Shown here piece after piece: positions 46,246-54,611 of a DNA stretch of 61,386 bases (its first letter is position 1; each line of letters starts with the position of its first letter). This DNA is from Gammaproteobacteria bacterium. Lineage in GTDB: Bacteria > Pseudomonadota > Gammaproteobacteria > JAJRRL01. The stretch covers positions 1-61,386 of the forward strand of contig JAJRRL010000046.1 of the NCBI GenBank assembly GCA_024279495.1, read 5' to 3'. The notes beneath the pieces are model-generated. The model saw only the letters and a program-made list of their open reading frames with translations, was not told where the DNA came from and made no database searches. A program made the translations under genes and the position numbers.

Positions 46246-46277
46246 CAAAAAGAAAGGCTCTTAAAAATGCTGAGCCT
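46246..46277 (-). terminator. Intrinsic terminator after the 68-codon gene
   Basis: On the minus strand AGGCTC - AGCATTTTTAA - GAGCCT is followed by TTCTTTTT. The stem begins right after the stop codon at 46278. Confidence 0.7.
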
Positions 46278-46484
46278 CTAAGTGCCTTCTCGTGCTATTA
46301 AACGACGACGCTGCATTCGCAGCCGACGTCTAGCTTCTGGTGAGTGAGCTATTGCTGAATTATCGATCAGCGACTCTAATGATACATCGTGACCATCCAT
46401 CCACAAAGTGGAAAGAGCACCTATCTCAAAGGAGTGTGTTGACTCATTGGCCAGCTGATCCATGGTGTGTTGCATTACTGCCAT
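46278..46484 (-). CDS. Hypothetical protein, 68 aa
   Basis: Not recognised. Acidic/polar N-terminal half (MDQLANESTHSFEIGALSTLWMDGHDVSLESLID) and a strongly basic C-terminus (EARRRLRMQRRRLIAREGT). AGGAGG lies seven bases before the ATG, and an intrinsic terminator follows the stop, so it looks like a true single-gene unit. The basic tail could bind nucleic acid; nothing else supports a function. Confidence 0.55.
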   Translation of the reverse strand: MAVMQHTMDQLANESTHSFEIGALSTLWMDGHDVSLESLIDNSAIAHSPEARRRLRMQRRRLIAREGT

Positions 46485-46632
46485 GATGTAACCTCCTGTC
46501 CATCTTGTCCGCCTTATCGCTTAAGTTCGTAGGATAATGCATATGTCTCTCGTAAACTAGAGTACTAAGTATTTTTTAACCTCTAAATACTAAAAAACCT
46601 CTCAAAAGTAACTCTTAGAAGGCGACACTAGG

Positions 46633-46731
46633 TTAAATAAAATACGACAAACCTTCACTTCTGCTCTCAATCCAAGCATAAACCTCAGCGAGAGCCCTCT
46701 TAAACGCCTCCTCATAGGGCAATATTCCCAT
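46633..46731 (-). CDS. Putative 32-residue small protein with perfect Shine-Dalgarno
   Basis: A short ORF coding for 32 residues, MGILPYEEAFKRALAEVYAW followed by IESRSEGLSYFI. GGAGGTGAT, the full complement of the 16S rRNA 3' end, lies at 46736-46744, four bases from the ATG. The peptide would be an amphipathic helix with Ala, Glu and Trp spacing. It may be a real microprotein or a leader peptide. It otherwise sits in the non-coding 46485-46835 gap. Confidence 0.45.
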   Translation of the reverse strand: MGILPYEEAFKRALAEVYAWIESRSEGLSYFI

Positions 46732-46835
46732 GGATATCACCTCCAGAAAATGAAATGGAAATCGACCCCCCAGATTGACACCTTAACGTAAAAGACGAAC
46801 TATGCTCGAAGTTACTAACAAACAGGAACTCTAAG

Positions 46836-47390
46836 ATGACCTACAAAAACCCTCACTCTTTTATACTGGCCATTGGTATAGTCAACCTCTTCTCTTGCAG
46901 CACCGTCTTTGCTAACACCCAACATAACGGCAACCCTTTCTCTCTAGCACAAATACAAAAGGCAGAAACGGTAGTCGTTAAAAAAGCTCATGAGCTTGGG
47001 CGAGCTGGTAGCTTTGTGGTTGTTGACCGACATGGAGAAATCATTGCTTCCTATCGCATGCCGAAAGCCCTTCCCTCCACCTTTAATTTTACGAAGGCCA
47101 AAGCCCAAACCGCTGTCGCTCTTGGTGTTCCTACAAGCAAGCTAGGCGAGAGTGTTCCAGCTAGCATCTTAAGCAACCTCATAAGCACCCAGGCCGGTAA
47201 GTTTGTTATCTTTCCTGGAGGGTACCCAATACGTATTGACGGTCATCTCGTCGGGGCACTTGCCTTCGGTAGTACCATTGTTAGCTTAGACAGTAACGTT
47301 CCAAATGCAGATACGCCAAATAAAGACGCCGATATTGTCTGCGCAAAAGCCGCTTTGAACATTTTCACTAACAAAAAAGCCTCTATATAA
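46836..47390 (+). CDS. Secreted GlcG/HbpS (DUF336) family protein
   Basis: A 184-residue protein with an N-terminal signal peptide (about 1-26, ending near VFANTQ). The body matches the GlcG/HbpS family: AETVVVKKAHELGRAGSFVVVDRHGEIIASYRM, TFNFTKAKAQTAVALGVPTS, FPGGYPIRIDGHLVGALAFG. HbpS relatives bind haem or cobalamin and act as redox/haem sensors outside the membrane; some are enzyme accessory proteins. AGGAAC precedes the ATG. A terminator shared with the ribosomal operon overlaps its stop codon. Confidence 0.8.
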   Translation: MTYKNPHSFILAIGIVNLFSCSTVFANTQHNGNPFSLAQIQKAETVVVKKAHELGRAGSFVVVDRHGEIIASYRMPKALPSTFNFTKAKAQTAVALGVPTSKLGESVPASILSNLISTQAGKFVIFPGGYPIRIDGHLVGALAFGSTIVSLDSNVPNADTPNKDADIVCAKAALNIFTNKKASI

Positions 47391-47400
47391 GAGGCTTTTT
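47374..47400. terminator. Bidirectional terminator between the HbpS-like gene and rplQ
   Basis: AAAAAGCCTCT - ATATA - AGAGGCTTTTT: a U-tract is produced on both strands. It serves the plus-strand gene (its TAA is inside the hairpin) and, 23 bases past the rplQ stop, the end of the ribosomal super-operon. Confidence 0.88.
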
Positions 47401-47423
47401 GAGTCGATAATAAAGTATCGTTA

Positions 47424-47813
47424 TTAAGCTGCAGCTGCTGCTTCTCGTTTTTGAGCTAAGTCAACTAACTCAACGATAGCCATAGGTGCGGCATCACCAG
47501 CTCTGAATCCACATTTTAGAACTCTTAGATAGCCACCTGGGCGATCCATAAAGCGCTGTGCAATGTTAGTAAACAGTTTCTCAACAATTTCTTTATCACG
47601 AATCTGATCGTACACATAACGACGATTAGCAAGTGTATCCACTTTAGCTTTTGTGATGAGTTTTTCAACCAAACCACGAATGTTTTTACCTTTCGCTACG
47701 GTTGTTTTGATTTGCTCATGCTTCAGAACTGATACAGCCAAGTTACGAAACATCAACTGCCTATGGCTAGTTGTTCGGCTAAATCGACGTGTTACTCTAC
47801 GATGTTTTGGCAT
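47424..47813 (-). CDS. rplQ: 50S ribosomal protein L17
   Basis: A 129-residue L17 on the solvent side of the 50S near the exit tunnel. Seen: MPKHRRVTRRFSRTTSHRQLMFRNLAVSV, KGKNIRGLVEKLITKAK, and FTNIAQRFMDRPGGYLRVLK. It is the last gene of the alpha operon, 12 bases after rpoA, followed by the bidirectional terminator. Confidence 0.96.
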   Translation of the reverse strand: MPKHRRVTRRFSRTTSHRQLMFRNLAVSVLKHEQIKTTVAKGKNIRGLVEKLITKAKVDTLANRRYVYDQIRDKEIVEKLFTNIAQRFMDRPGGYLRVLKCGFRAGDAAPMAIVELVDLAQKREAAAAA

Positions 47814-47825
47814 AATAGCACCCTT

Positions 47826-48809
47826 TTATTTATCTAGTTCAGCTGGAGGCCAAGCAGGCAAAGTCATGCCTAAGCTTAATCCACGTGACGCCAAAACAGC
47901 TTTGATTTCGGTCAGGGACTTCTTACCAAGGTTTGGTGTTTTCAGTAAGTCATTCTCTGTGCGTTGGACGAGATCACCAATGTAATAGATGTTTTCTGCT
48001 TTAAGGCAGTTAGCTGCTCGAACAGTCAGCTCTAAATCATCAACAGAACGCATCAAGGTCGGATCAATTTCCTGGGAAGAGGAAGAAGTCTCTGATGGCG
48101 CATCCATTTCAATCGTTACAAAAGAACGCAACTGATATTGCAAGATATTAGCTGCAATTCGAATAGCTTCTTCAGGATGAATGGTTCCGTTAGTTTCAAT
48201 ATCAATAACCAAACGATCTAAATCAGTTCGGTTTTCAACCCTAGCATTCTCAACCGCATAAGAAACTCGCTTAACCGGAGTATAAGCAGTGTCTAAAACA
48301 ATAGCACCAATGTCTTTATGTTCGTCAGATGAGTGTGCAGTTGCTGGAACATAACCTCGACCAGCAGTTACTTTCAATTGCATTTCGAAGCGAGCTCCTG
48401 GTGCAAGATGAGCAATCACATGATCAGGGTTAGCAATGCTAACACCAGTTTCAAGAGTGATATCTCCAGCTGTTACTGGACCTTCAGTCTCTTTCACTAA
48501 CTGTAACGTCACTTCATCACGGTCAACCAAAGAAATAGCTATCTCTTTAACATTCAGAGCAATATCAACCACATCTTCTTTCACGCCTTCCACTGTGGAA
48601 TAACCATGAAGAACATCTTTAATCTTAATTTCTTGAACGGCAGCACCTGGAATCGAAGAAATTAAAATTCTTCGCAATGCATTACCTAAAGTATGACCAA
48701 AACCTCGCTCTAGAGGTTCAAGAAATACTTTAAACGTATTCGGCATAGAGTCTGGTTGCTCTACACGAATCGTTTCTGGGGTATAAAAACTCTGACACAA
48801 ATCAAGCAT
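47826..48809 (-). CDS. rpoA: RNA polymerase alpha subunit
   Basis: A 327-residue alpha subunit. The N-terminal assembly domain shows [20 protein letters not shown]-like [15 protein letters not shown] and [15 protein letters not shown] flexible linker (Glu/Ser-rich, [15 protein letters not shown]) leads to the C-terminal domain with [25 protein letters not shown] and [22 protein letters not shown], which contacts UP elements and activators. It lies between rpsD and rplQ as in the alpha operon. Confidence 0.97.
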   Translation of the reverse strand: MLDLCQSFYTPETIRVEQPDSMPNTFKVFLEPLERGFGHTLGNALRRILISSIPGAAVQEIKIKDVLHGYSTVEGVKEDVVDIALNVKEIAISLVDRDEVTLQLVKETEGPVTAGDITLETGVSIANPDHVIAHLAPGARFEMQLKVTAGRGYVPATAHSSDEHKDIGAIVLDTAYTPVKRVSYAVENARVENRTDLDRLVIDIETNGTIHPEEAIRIAANILQYQLRSFVTIEMDAPSETSSSSQEIDPTLMRSVDDLELTVRAANCLKAENIYYIGDLVQRTENDLLKTPNLGKKSLTEIKAVLASRGLSLGMTLPAWPPAELDK

Positions 48810-48818
48810 ATCGAACCT

Positions 48819-49439
48819 CTATTTCGAATAAAATTCCACAACCAAGTTAACGAGAAAATCAGCTGGCAACTCAGACAAGTCTGGTTGAGCATTCACTGTT
48901 CCAGACATGGCCGTCTTATCAACAGACACCCATGAGATAGCTTCTCTAGAATCTGAAAGCTCAAGAGCTGCTTTAATTCTATTCTGAGACTTTGCTTTCT
49001 CACGCACAGAAATAATGTCACCTTCTTTCATTTCATAAGAAGGAATGTTGACAACATAACCGTTAATCATAAGGGCTTTATGCGAAACCAACTGACGAGC
49101 TTCTGCTCTTGTGGCCGCAAAACCCAGGCGGTAAACAACATTATCAAATCTACGCTCAAGAAGACGCAACAAGTTATCACCTGTTGATCCTTTTTGCATA
49201 TCAGCTTTTTCATAAAAGCGTCTAAACTGTTTCTCAAGCATACCATAATAACGTTTAATCATTTGCTTCATACGAAGCTGTGTACCGTAATCAGACAGGC
49301 GAGAACGTTTAGCACCGTGCTGACCAGGAACTGAATCAAATCGACACTTCTGCTGTATTGTTCGAATACCGCTTTTGTGCATCAAATCCACTTTTTCGCG
49401 TCTTGCTAAGCGAAGACTAGGACCTCTGTATCTTGCCAT
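48819..49439 (-). CDS. rpsD: 30S ribosomal protein S4
   Basis: A 206-residue primary 16S-binding protein and, in E. coli, the translational repressor of the alpha operon. Seen: [78 protein letters not shown]. The N-terminal zinc cysteines of some S4 forms are absent, as in E. coli. It lies 27 bases after rpsK. A large hairpin at 50488-50537 is a candidate target for its autoregulation. Confidence 0.96.
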   Translation of the reverse strand: MARYRGPSLRLARREKVDLMHKSGIRTIQQKCRFDSVPGQHGAKRSRLSDYGTQLRMKQMIKRYYGMLEKQFRRFYEKADMQKGSTGDNLLRLLERRFDNVVYRLGFAATRAEARQLVSHKALMINGYVVNIPSYEMKEGDIISVREKAKSQNRIKAALELSDSREAISWVSVDKTAMSGTVNAQPDLSELPADFLVNLVVEFYSK

Positions 49440-49466
49440 CGAATGTAACCTCTACTTTCAGTGAAT

Positions 49467-50024
49467 CTATACGCGTCGTTTTTTAGGAGGACGGCAGCCG
49501 TTATGAGGAAGCGGCGTTCGGTCTTCTATTGAGCATATTTCAAAATGTCGATGAATCTCTTTTAAGAAAGCATCGATACTACCACGCCCAGCACCTTTCA
49601 CCACAATGTTAACGCGTGAAATACGCAGATTTTTGTCTTTGACTCTTTGAACCAAACGTTTTGCTACTCCGCTCGCTGCATAAGGAGTCGATCTCTTAGC
49701 ACCTCGGTTCTCTTCGCCGGCATTGGCCCAAGCTTGTGTATTGTCTTGATTGTCAACGAAAGTACTTAAAGTGTTGTTGAATGTGGCTGCGATATGGATA
49801 GTGCCATCAACAGGTCCACCCCGGCTGTCGCGATAAGAGCCTGAATCTCTAGAAGACCTAGAACGAGGCCTTGACGGACTTCTTGCATCTCTTGCATCTC
49901 TTGCATCTTTTCCATGGTGAGGTGAGGCATCCCTAGAAGCTGGCTTTTGAGCATCAGAGCTAGCTTGCTCTGGCTGGGCTGAATCAGCAGGCTTTGATGG
50001 ATCTGTCTCTGGAGAAATACTCAT
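49467..50024 (-). CDS. rpsK: 30S ribosomal protein S11, divergent and N-terminally extended
   Basis: A 185-residue S11; the usual length is about 129. Residues 1-70 are a low-complexity extension rich in Ser, Asp, Arg and Pro, with a tandem ARD repeat (DARDARDAR) and SRPRSRSSRDSGSYRDSRGG. The core (72-185) keeps HIAATFNNT and the invariant RTPLPHNGCRPPKKRRV end. The usual GGSGFRG is reduced to GEENRG, and the nearly universal VKGPGPGRES loop reads VKGAGRGSID. S11 lies in the platform near the Shine-Dalgarno helix. Position in the operon leaves no doubt it is the sole S11 here. The start ATG is clear. Confidence 0.92.
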   Translation of the reverse strand: MSISPETDPSKPADSAQPEQASSDAQKPASRDASPHHGKDARDARDARSPSRPRSRSSRDSGSYRDSRGGPVDGTIHIAATFNNTLSTFVDNQDNTQAWANAGEENRGAKRSTPYAASGVAKRLVQRVKDKNLRISRVNIVVKGAGRGSIDAFLKEIHRHFEICSIEDRTPLPHNGCRPPKKRRV

Positions 50025-50059
50025 GTTATTTCTGGCTCCTTAATGATCGGTTATTGCAC

Positions 50060-50440
50060 TTAAGACTTACGCTTTTTACGAGTCCGGGCGTTGGTTTTTG
50101 TTTTCTGACCGCGAACAGGAAGACCCTGCTTATGGCGAGCACCTCTATAAGAGCGAATATCTTTTAATCGCTTGATGTTGGTAGCAACTTCACGGCGAAG
50201 GTTACCTTCTACGATGAAGTCAGCATTTTTTACAGCATCCCGCAATCTTTCGATGTCTTCATCAGACAAAGAAGAAATTCTCTGATGCGGAGATACCTCC
50301 ACACTTTCACACAACTCAGTGGCACGATTGATGCCTATGCCATAAATTGCTGTTAACGCAATGCGTACATGCTTGTTAGACGGTATCGTGACGTTTTCGA
50401 TACGAACAACTCGTTTTGGATCTCGAGCAGAACTAGCCAT
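50060..50440 (-). CDS. rpsM: 30S ribosomal protein S13
   Basis: A 126-residue head protein contacting the P-site tRNA and forming the B1 bridges. Seen: VRIENVTIPSNKHVRIALTAIYGIG, RLRDAVKNADFIVEGNLRREV, DIRSYRGARHKQGLPVRGQKTKTNARTRK. ATG 50440 with GGAGAG upstream was chosen over an upstream frame extension. It is the first gene of the alpha operon, after a 121-base leader. Confidence 0.96.
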   Translation of the reverse strand: MASSARDPKRVVRIENVTIPSNKHVRIALTAIYGIGINRATELCESVEVSPHQRISSLSDEDIERLRDAVKNADFIVEGNLRREVATNIKRLKDIRSYRGARHKQGLPVRGQKTKTNARTRKKRKS

Positions 50441-50487
50441 TGATAAATACTCTCCAGTTTGATGACAAACGCGGCGCACAGGTTAAC

Positions 50488-50537
50488 GATAAATCATGAA
50501 AAAATCAAGCCCCTGGCCCATTTTTCCATGATTTATC
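50488..50537 (-). promoter_or_regulatory. Large hairpin in the alpha-operon leader (candidate S4 target)
   Basis: Arms of 17 bases, GATAAATCATG(G)AAAAA and TTTTTTCATGATTTATC in transcript orientation, pair with one mismatch around a GC-rich ~16-nt loop. It lies between rpmJ and rpsM, where E. coli has the S4-binding translational control structure. The function here is inferred from position. Confidence 0.6.
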
Positions 50538-50561
50538 TCGTTATAGTTTCAATATTAGAAA

Positions 50562-50678
50562 CTAGCCCTGGCGCTGCTTATGCCTTGGGTTTTTTTTACA
50601 CAAAACATAAAGATGGCCTTTTCGCTTAACTAATTGACAATCTTTACAAATTTTCTTAACCGAAGCTCCAACTTGCAT
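50562..50678 (-). CDS. rpmJ: 50S ribosomal protein L36
   Basis: A 38-residue L36: [20 protein letters not shown], then [18 protein letters not shown]. Zinc ligands C11, C14, C27 and H33 are intact, so this is the C+ form. Too short for routine ORF listing but an obvious match to E. coli L36 in sequence and length. It follows secY by 27 bases and precedes the alpha-operon leader. Confidence 0.95.
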   Translation of the reverse strand: MQVGASVKKICKDCQLVKRKGHLYVLCKKNPRHKQRQG

Positions 50679-50705
50679 CGTGACTTCTCCTTACTGTTTA
50701 ACATG

Positions 50706-52034
50706 CTAGCGAACAAAGCCGCTACCGCCTTTAGAACTACCTTTTCCAGCACCCCAAGATTTGTAGTAACGGCTCATGAGATGAGTCTGCACTTGAGAGA
50801 CAAAATCCATCATAACCACAACAACAATTAGCAACGAAGTGCCTCCAAAATTGAAAGGAACATGCCAAACTGTCATGAGCATTTGGGGCAGTAAAGCAAC
50901 CAAGGTAAGGTATATTGCACCAACAACAGTCAACCTGTCCATTATTTTTTCGATATATTTCGCTGTCTGCTCACCTGGTCGGGTACGTTCAATGATAGCC
51001 CCTTGTTTTTTCAAGCGATCTGCCGTTTCCTTGGGATTAAACTGAAGAGCAGAATAGAAGAAGCAAAAGAAGAAAATAGCGCCAACAAAGATCAAGTTAT
51101 ATACCAAATGACCTCTGGAAAGTTGCAAAGAAACTTCACTCAACCACGACAGACCAGGAAACTTTGAAAAGGTGCTCGCCAGGAAGCTTGGAAATAACAA
51201 AATACTTTGAGCAAAAATAACCGGAATCACACCTGACATATTGATTTTTAAAGGTAAGTGAGACTGCGGAGCGCGACCACCCTTAGCCATCTGTCGTTGC
51301 GGGTACTGAATAGGTATCCTACGCTGAGCACTCTCCATAAAGACAATGACAGCAATAACCAAAAGAATAAAAGCAGCTAACACAAGCAAAGTAATAACCT
51401 GCATCTGTCCTTGGCGGACTTGCATAAACAGATCAGAACACGCAGAAGGTAAACGAGAAGCAATGCTTGCAAAAATCAGTAAGGAGATACCATTACCAAT
51501 GCCTCGCTCTGTCATTTGCTCACCCAACCACATCAGGAATAAAGTACCAGTTACAAGTGTGACTGAAGCGACAAAATAGAAAAGTATGGGTGATAAGAAG
51601 ACAGCCTTACTCGCCATCAACCATTTGGCAACACCTAGTGATTGGAGTAAAGCAAGACCACCTGTGAGGTAGCGTGTGTATTGATTTAGACGTCGACGAC
51701 CCTGCTCACCTTCTTTTTGAAGGCTTTTCAAACTAGGGGTCATAGGTGTGAACAACTGAACAATAATCGATGCCGAAATATAAGGCATCACACCCAAGGC
51801 AAAGATAGTCATTCGTTTCAGGGCACCACCAGAAAACATGTTGAACATGCCAAGCAAACCTGACTGATGGGAATGAAACAAGCCAGCCAAGCGAGCAGGG
51901 TCAATACCAGGAACAGGAATATAAGAACCTAAACGATAAACAAGAATAGCCAACAAGATAAATAACAAGCGACGCTTCAACTCACCAGTTGATGATCCCT
52001 GCTTAGCTTCACTTTTAGATTTAGTTCGCGACAT
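50706..52034 (-). CDS. secY: Protein translocase subunit SecY
   Basis: A 442-residue channel protein with ten membrane segments. Seen: LKRRLLFILLAILVYRLGSYIPVPGID, the plug region, MLGMFNMFSGGALKRMTIFALGVMPYISASIIVQL and the cytosolic loop FNPKETADRLKKQGAIIERTRPGEQTAKYI, where SecA and the ribosome bind. It lies 7 bases after rplO in the spc operon. Confidence 0.97.
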   Translation of the reverse strand: MSRTKSKSEAKQGSSTGELKRRLLFILLAILVYRLGSYIPVPGIDPARLAGLFHSHQSGLLGMFNMFSGGALKRMTIFALGVMPYISASIIVQLFTPMTPSLKSLQKEGEQGRRRLNQYTRYLTGGLALLQSLGVAKWLMASKAVFLSPILFYFVASVTLVTGTLFLMWLGEQMTERGIGNGISLLIFASIASRLPSACSDLFMQVRQGQMQVITLLVLAAFILLVIAVIVFMESAQRRIPIQYPQRQMAKGGRAPQSHLPLKINMSGVIPVIFAQSILLFPSFLASTFSKFPGLSWLSEVSLQLSRGHLVYNLIFVGAIFFFCFFYSALQFNPKETADRLKKQGAIIERTRPGEQTAKYIEKIMDRLTVVGAIYLTLVALLPQMLMTVWHVPFNFGGTSLLIVVVVMMDFVSQVQTHLMSRYYKSWGAGKGSSKGGSGFVR

Positions 52035-52041
52035 CCTAATC

Positions 52042-52485
52042 TTACTCCACCGTACCGCCAGCTTTTGTGAAGGCCTCTAAAGCCCCCTTTGTGAAAGAAA
52101 TACCTGATCCTTTCACAGCTAATTTCGTGTTGATCTCTCCTGAAAGAAAGACCTTAACTTGCTTAACACGGTGATTAATCATTCCAGCTTCTTTTAAAAC
52201 AGATAACGACAACTCACCAGCAGGCAACTGATTTAACTCTGATAAACGCAACTCAGCTCGAGCAGCCAGGCTACGTAAGAGTGTTTTGAAACCAAACTTT
52301 GGGATACGACGATATAAAGGGGTTTGACCACCTTCAAAACCTGCCGGAATAGAAGAGCCTGAGCGTGACTTTTGACCTTTCACACCGCGACCACCAGTCT
52401 TACCATAACCAGAACCTATACCTCGACAAACTCGACGCCTTTTACGTGTAGCTTGAGGGTGTCTTCCCAACTCTTTAATTAACAT
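52042..52485 (-). CDS. rplO: 50S ribosomal protein L15
   Basis: A 147-residue L15. The Gly/Arg-rich N-terminus KRRRVCRGIGSGYGKTGGRGVKGQKSRSG threads into 23S rRNA; GFEGGQTPLYRRIPKFGF and the C-terminal KGALEAFTKAGGTVE are typical. It lies 6 bases after rpmD. Confidence 0.96.
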   Translation of the reverse strand: MLIKELGRHPQATRKRRRVCRGIGSGYGKTGGRGVKGQKSRSGSSIPAGFEGGQTPLYRRIPKFGFKTLLRSLAARAELRLSELNQLPAGELSLSVLKEAGMINHRVKQVKVFLSGEINTKLAVKGSGISFTKGALEAFTKAGGTVE

Positions 52486-52491
52486 AAGTAC

Positions 52492-52683
52492 TTACTCCGA
52501 TTCAGCAGGGTTAACAGCCAATAAGTAATTTACCTTATTTACCATGCCCATAATACAAGGATTGGCAGATGACACTGTTACAGTATCGCCAATCTTTCTA
52601 AGACCTAAGCCTTCTACACATTCGCGATGCCCTGGTTTTCGACCAAACTTACTTCGCTTCAAGGTAACATTAACGTTGCTCAT
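52492..52683 (-). CDS. rpmD: 50S ribosomal protein L30
   Basis: A 63-residue L30: VNVTLKRSKFGRKPGHRECVEGLGLRKIGDTV, a full match to the bacterial short form. The ATG at 52683 lies inside the end of rpsE (14-base overlap); a GTG just before it is less likely. Confidence 0.94.
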   Translation of the reverse strand: MSNVNVTLKRSKFGRKPGHRECVEGLGLRKIGDTVTVSSANPCIMGMVNKVNYLLAVNPAESE

Positions 52684-53194
52684 CACTACCCTCGTCTTTC
52701 CAAATTTCGCCTACTCGTTTGCCACGCTTCGCGGCAACACTTTCTGGCGTTTTCATTGAGGCTAATGCTTTGATTGTTGCTCTAACAACATTCACTGGTT
52801 TACGTGAACCAATGCATTTAGCCAACACATTCTCAATGCCCATCACTTCAAAAACAGCACGCATAGCGCTTCCTGCAATGATACCAGTACCCCGAGGAGC
52901 AGGCATAATAATCACTTTTGTTGCACCATGAGAAGCTTCAAGACAGTGATACACTGTTTTATTGTGCAATTTAACCGAAAGCATATGACGACTTGCTGCA
53001 TCAGAAGCTTTCTTCATTGCTGCGGGGACTTCTAAAGCTTTGCCAACACCAAACCCAACCAAGGACTCATTGTCAGAAACCACTTGACCAGCTACAGAGA
53101 TAGCTCGAAAACTCATGTTTCGACCACCACCTTTAGTTGCCGATGTACGAGTTAAATCGACGTTCTTTTCATTTAAATTAGACGAAATTGCCAT
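52670..53194 (-). CDS. rpsE: 30S ribosomal protein S5
   Basis: A 174-residue decoding-accuracy protein. Seen: RTSATKGGGRNMSFRAISVAGQ, GFGVGKALEVPAAMKKA, PAPRGTGIIAGSAMRAVFEVMGIENVLAKCIGSRKPVNVVRATI. The N-terminal loop where spectinomycin-resistance changes occur reads TSATKGGGRNMSF, replacing the more usual VxKVVKGGRxxSF. It ends in an overlap with rpmD. Confidence 0.95.
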   Translation of the reverse strand: MAISSNLNEKNVDLTRTSATKGGGRNMSFRAISVAGQVVSDNESLVGFGVGKALEVPAAMKKASDAASRHMLSVKLHNKTVYHCLEASHGATKVIIMPAPRGTGIIAGSAMRAVFEVMGIENVLAKCIGSRKPVNVVRATIKALASMKTPESVAAKRGKRVGEIWKDEGSDEQR

Positions 53195-53212
53195 ATGAAT
53201 GATTCCTCGTTA

Positions 53213-53587
53213 TTAAAATTCAATGTTGCCAGCACGCACCGCATCTGCGAATGCTTTTACAACACCATGGTATAAATATCCTGAACGATCAAAAGAGACC
53301 GATTTCACACCTTTGTCTTGAGCAAGCTTAGCAACAGCCGAACCAAGCGTGATTGCAGCTTCCACTCTAGCAGCGCCTTTTTTTACTTGACTCGCGATAC
53401 TGGCATGAGCAGTAGACAATGAAAGCATTGTGTTACCCGTTTGGGCATCCATAATTTCCGCATATAAATGCATGTTTGTTTTACGGATACGTAACTGATG
53501 ACGACCACCTTTTTGAGCGCGCGTCTTACGAGCACGCCGAATTTGCCTGTTAAGCTTATTATTTTTTGTTCTAGGGATACGAATCAT
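53213..53587 (-). CDS. rplR: 50S ribosomal protein L18
   Basis: A 124-residue 5S rRNA-binding protein. Seen: RQIRRARKTRAQKGGRHQLRIRKTNMHLYAEIMD and the C-terminal VSFDRSGYLYHGVVKAFADAVRAGNIEF. It starts 1 base inside the rplF stop codon. Confidence 0.95.
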   Translation of the reverse strand: MIRIPRTKNNKLNRQIRRARKTRAQKGGRHQLRIRKTNMHLYAEIMDAQTGNTMLSLSTAHASIASQVKKGAARVEAAITLGSAVAKLAQDKGVKSVSFDRSGYLYHGVVKAFADAVRAGNIEF

Positions 53588-54174
53588 TATTTCTTTTTCA
53601 CCTCTTTCTTGATGACAACTTCATCGACATACCGAATCCCTTTACCTTTATAAGGCTCTGGTGGTCGGATGCGGCGAATAACAGCGCAAAACTCATGAAC
53701 AGCTTGCTTATCGATACCTGAAACAATAATGTCTGTTTGAGATGGACAAGCTAAGCTCAAACCAGCTGGCACAACTAATGCAACAGGATGAGAAAAACCA
53801 AGCTCTAAGTTCAGTTTATCTCCACTTATTTTTGCACGATAACCAGTTCCGATAAGCTTTAAAGCTTTTTGAAAACCTTGTGCAACGCCTGTCACCATGT
53901 TTTGAACCAAAGCTCGAGTCAAACCTTGCATAGCAGCCAGATTGGTCTTGTCATAAGCAGGTAAATCAGCTGGATTCACTACTAAGGTTTCACCAACTTG
54001 AGACAGCCGCATGGAATAATGATGCTCAAACGATAAGGAGCCTTTTGCCCCTTTTACTGATATTTGACGACCAGAAATAGTGCATTCAACACTCTTTGGA
54101 AGCAAAATAGGCTTTTGACCGACTCGCGAAAGTCCCGGCTTGCCAGTTTTTTTAGATTGCTGTTCAGTAGCCAT
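53587..54174 (-). CDS. rplF: 50S ribosomal protein L6
   Basis: A 195-residue L6, about 18 longer than E. coli because of an N-terminal Gln/Lys extension and a Lys-rich tail. Two L6 repeats are visible; the end IRPPEPYKGKGIRYVDEVVIKKEVKKK holds the conserved KGKGIRY motif at the factor-binding site. The insert replacing the normal SRVGKxPVxIP start reads LSRVGQKPILLPKSV. Confidence 0.95.
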   Translation of the reverse strand: MATEQQSKKTGKPGLSRVGQKPILLPKSVECTISGRQISVKGAKGSLSFEHHYSMRLSQVGETLVVNPADLPAYDKTNLAAMQGLTRALVQNMVTGVAQGFQKALKLIGTGYRAKISGDKLNLELGFSHPVALVVPAGLSLACPSQTDIIVSGIDKQAVHEFCAVIRRIRPPEPYKGKGIRYVDEVVIKKEVKKK

Positions 54175-54185
54175 GAATCACTCTC

Positions 54186-54602
54186 CTAACTCACATAAAA
54201 TAAGACTTCACCACCGAGACCAGCTTTAGCAGCTTGGCCTCCGGTCATCACACCTTGTGATGTTGAGATGCAAGCAACTCCCAAGCCATTTTCGACCGAT
54301 GGTAACTCTTTACAAGATACATACACTCGACGGCTACATAGGCTAATTCGCTTCATACTCTCGATGACGGGTTTTTTAACATTATTAATATCAATGGTGT
54401 ACTTCAAGCTTAAAGACAAAGCCGGAAAGGTTTCACCTTCTGGCACAGCAGAAGTCCAACCAAAGACATAACCTTCAGCCTTCAATAGCTTTGCTATCTC
54501 AACTTTCAGCTTTGTAGAAGGCATTGAGACTATCTTTTTACCAACAGCCTGTGCATTTTTAATTCTGATGATCATATCAGCTATGGGATCTTGTAATGAC
54601 AT
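54186..54602 (-). CDS. rpsH: 30S ribosomal protein S8
   Basis: A 138-residue central-domain assembly protein and, in E. coli, the spc operon translational repressor. Seen: DPIADMIIRIKNAQAVGKKIVSMPSTKLKVEIAKLLKAEGY, SLCSRRVYVSCKELPSVENGLGVACISTSQGVMT. The final VLFYVS replaces the common CEVW/CYVW ending. It lies 9 bases after rpsN. Confidence 0.95.
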   Translation of the reverse strand: MSLQDPIADMIIRIKNAQAVGKKIVSMPSTKLKVEIAKLLKAEGYVFGWTSAVPEGETFPALSLSLKYTIDINNVKKPVIESMKRISLCSRRVYVSCKELPSVENGLGVACISTSQGVMTGGQAAKAGLGGEVLFYVS

Positions 54603-54611
54603 AAACTCTTC

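Noticed and set aside
49766-49954. Alternative frame inside rpsK reading MQEMQEMQEV repeats
   Set aside because: It is the shadow of the ARD tandem repeat in the S11 extension; the S11 frame is fixed by its conserved C-terminus.
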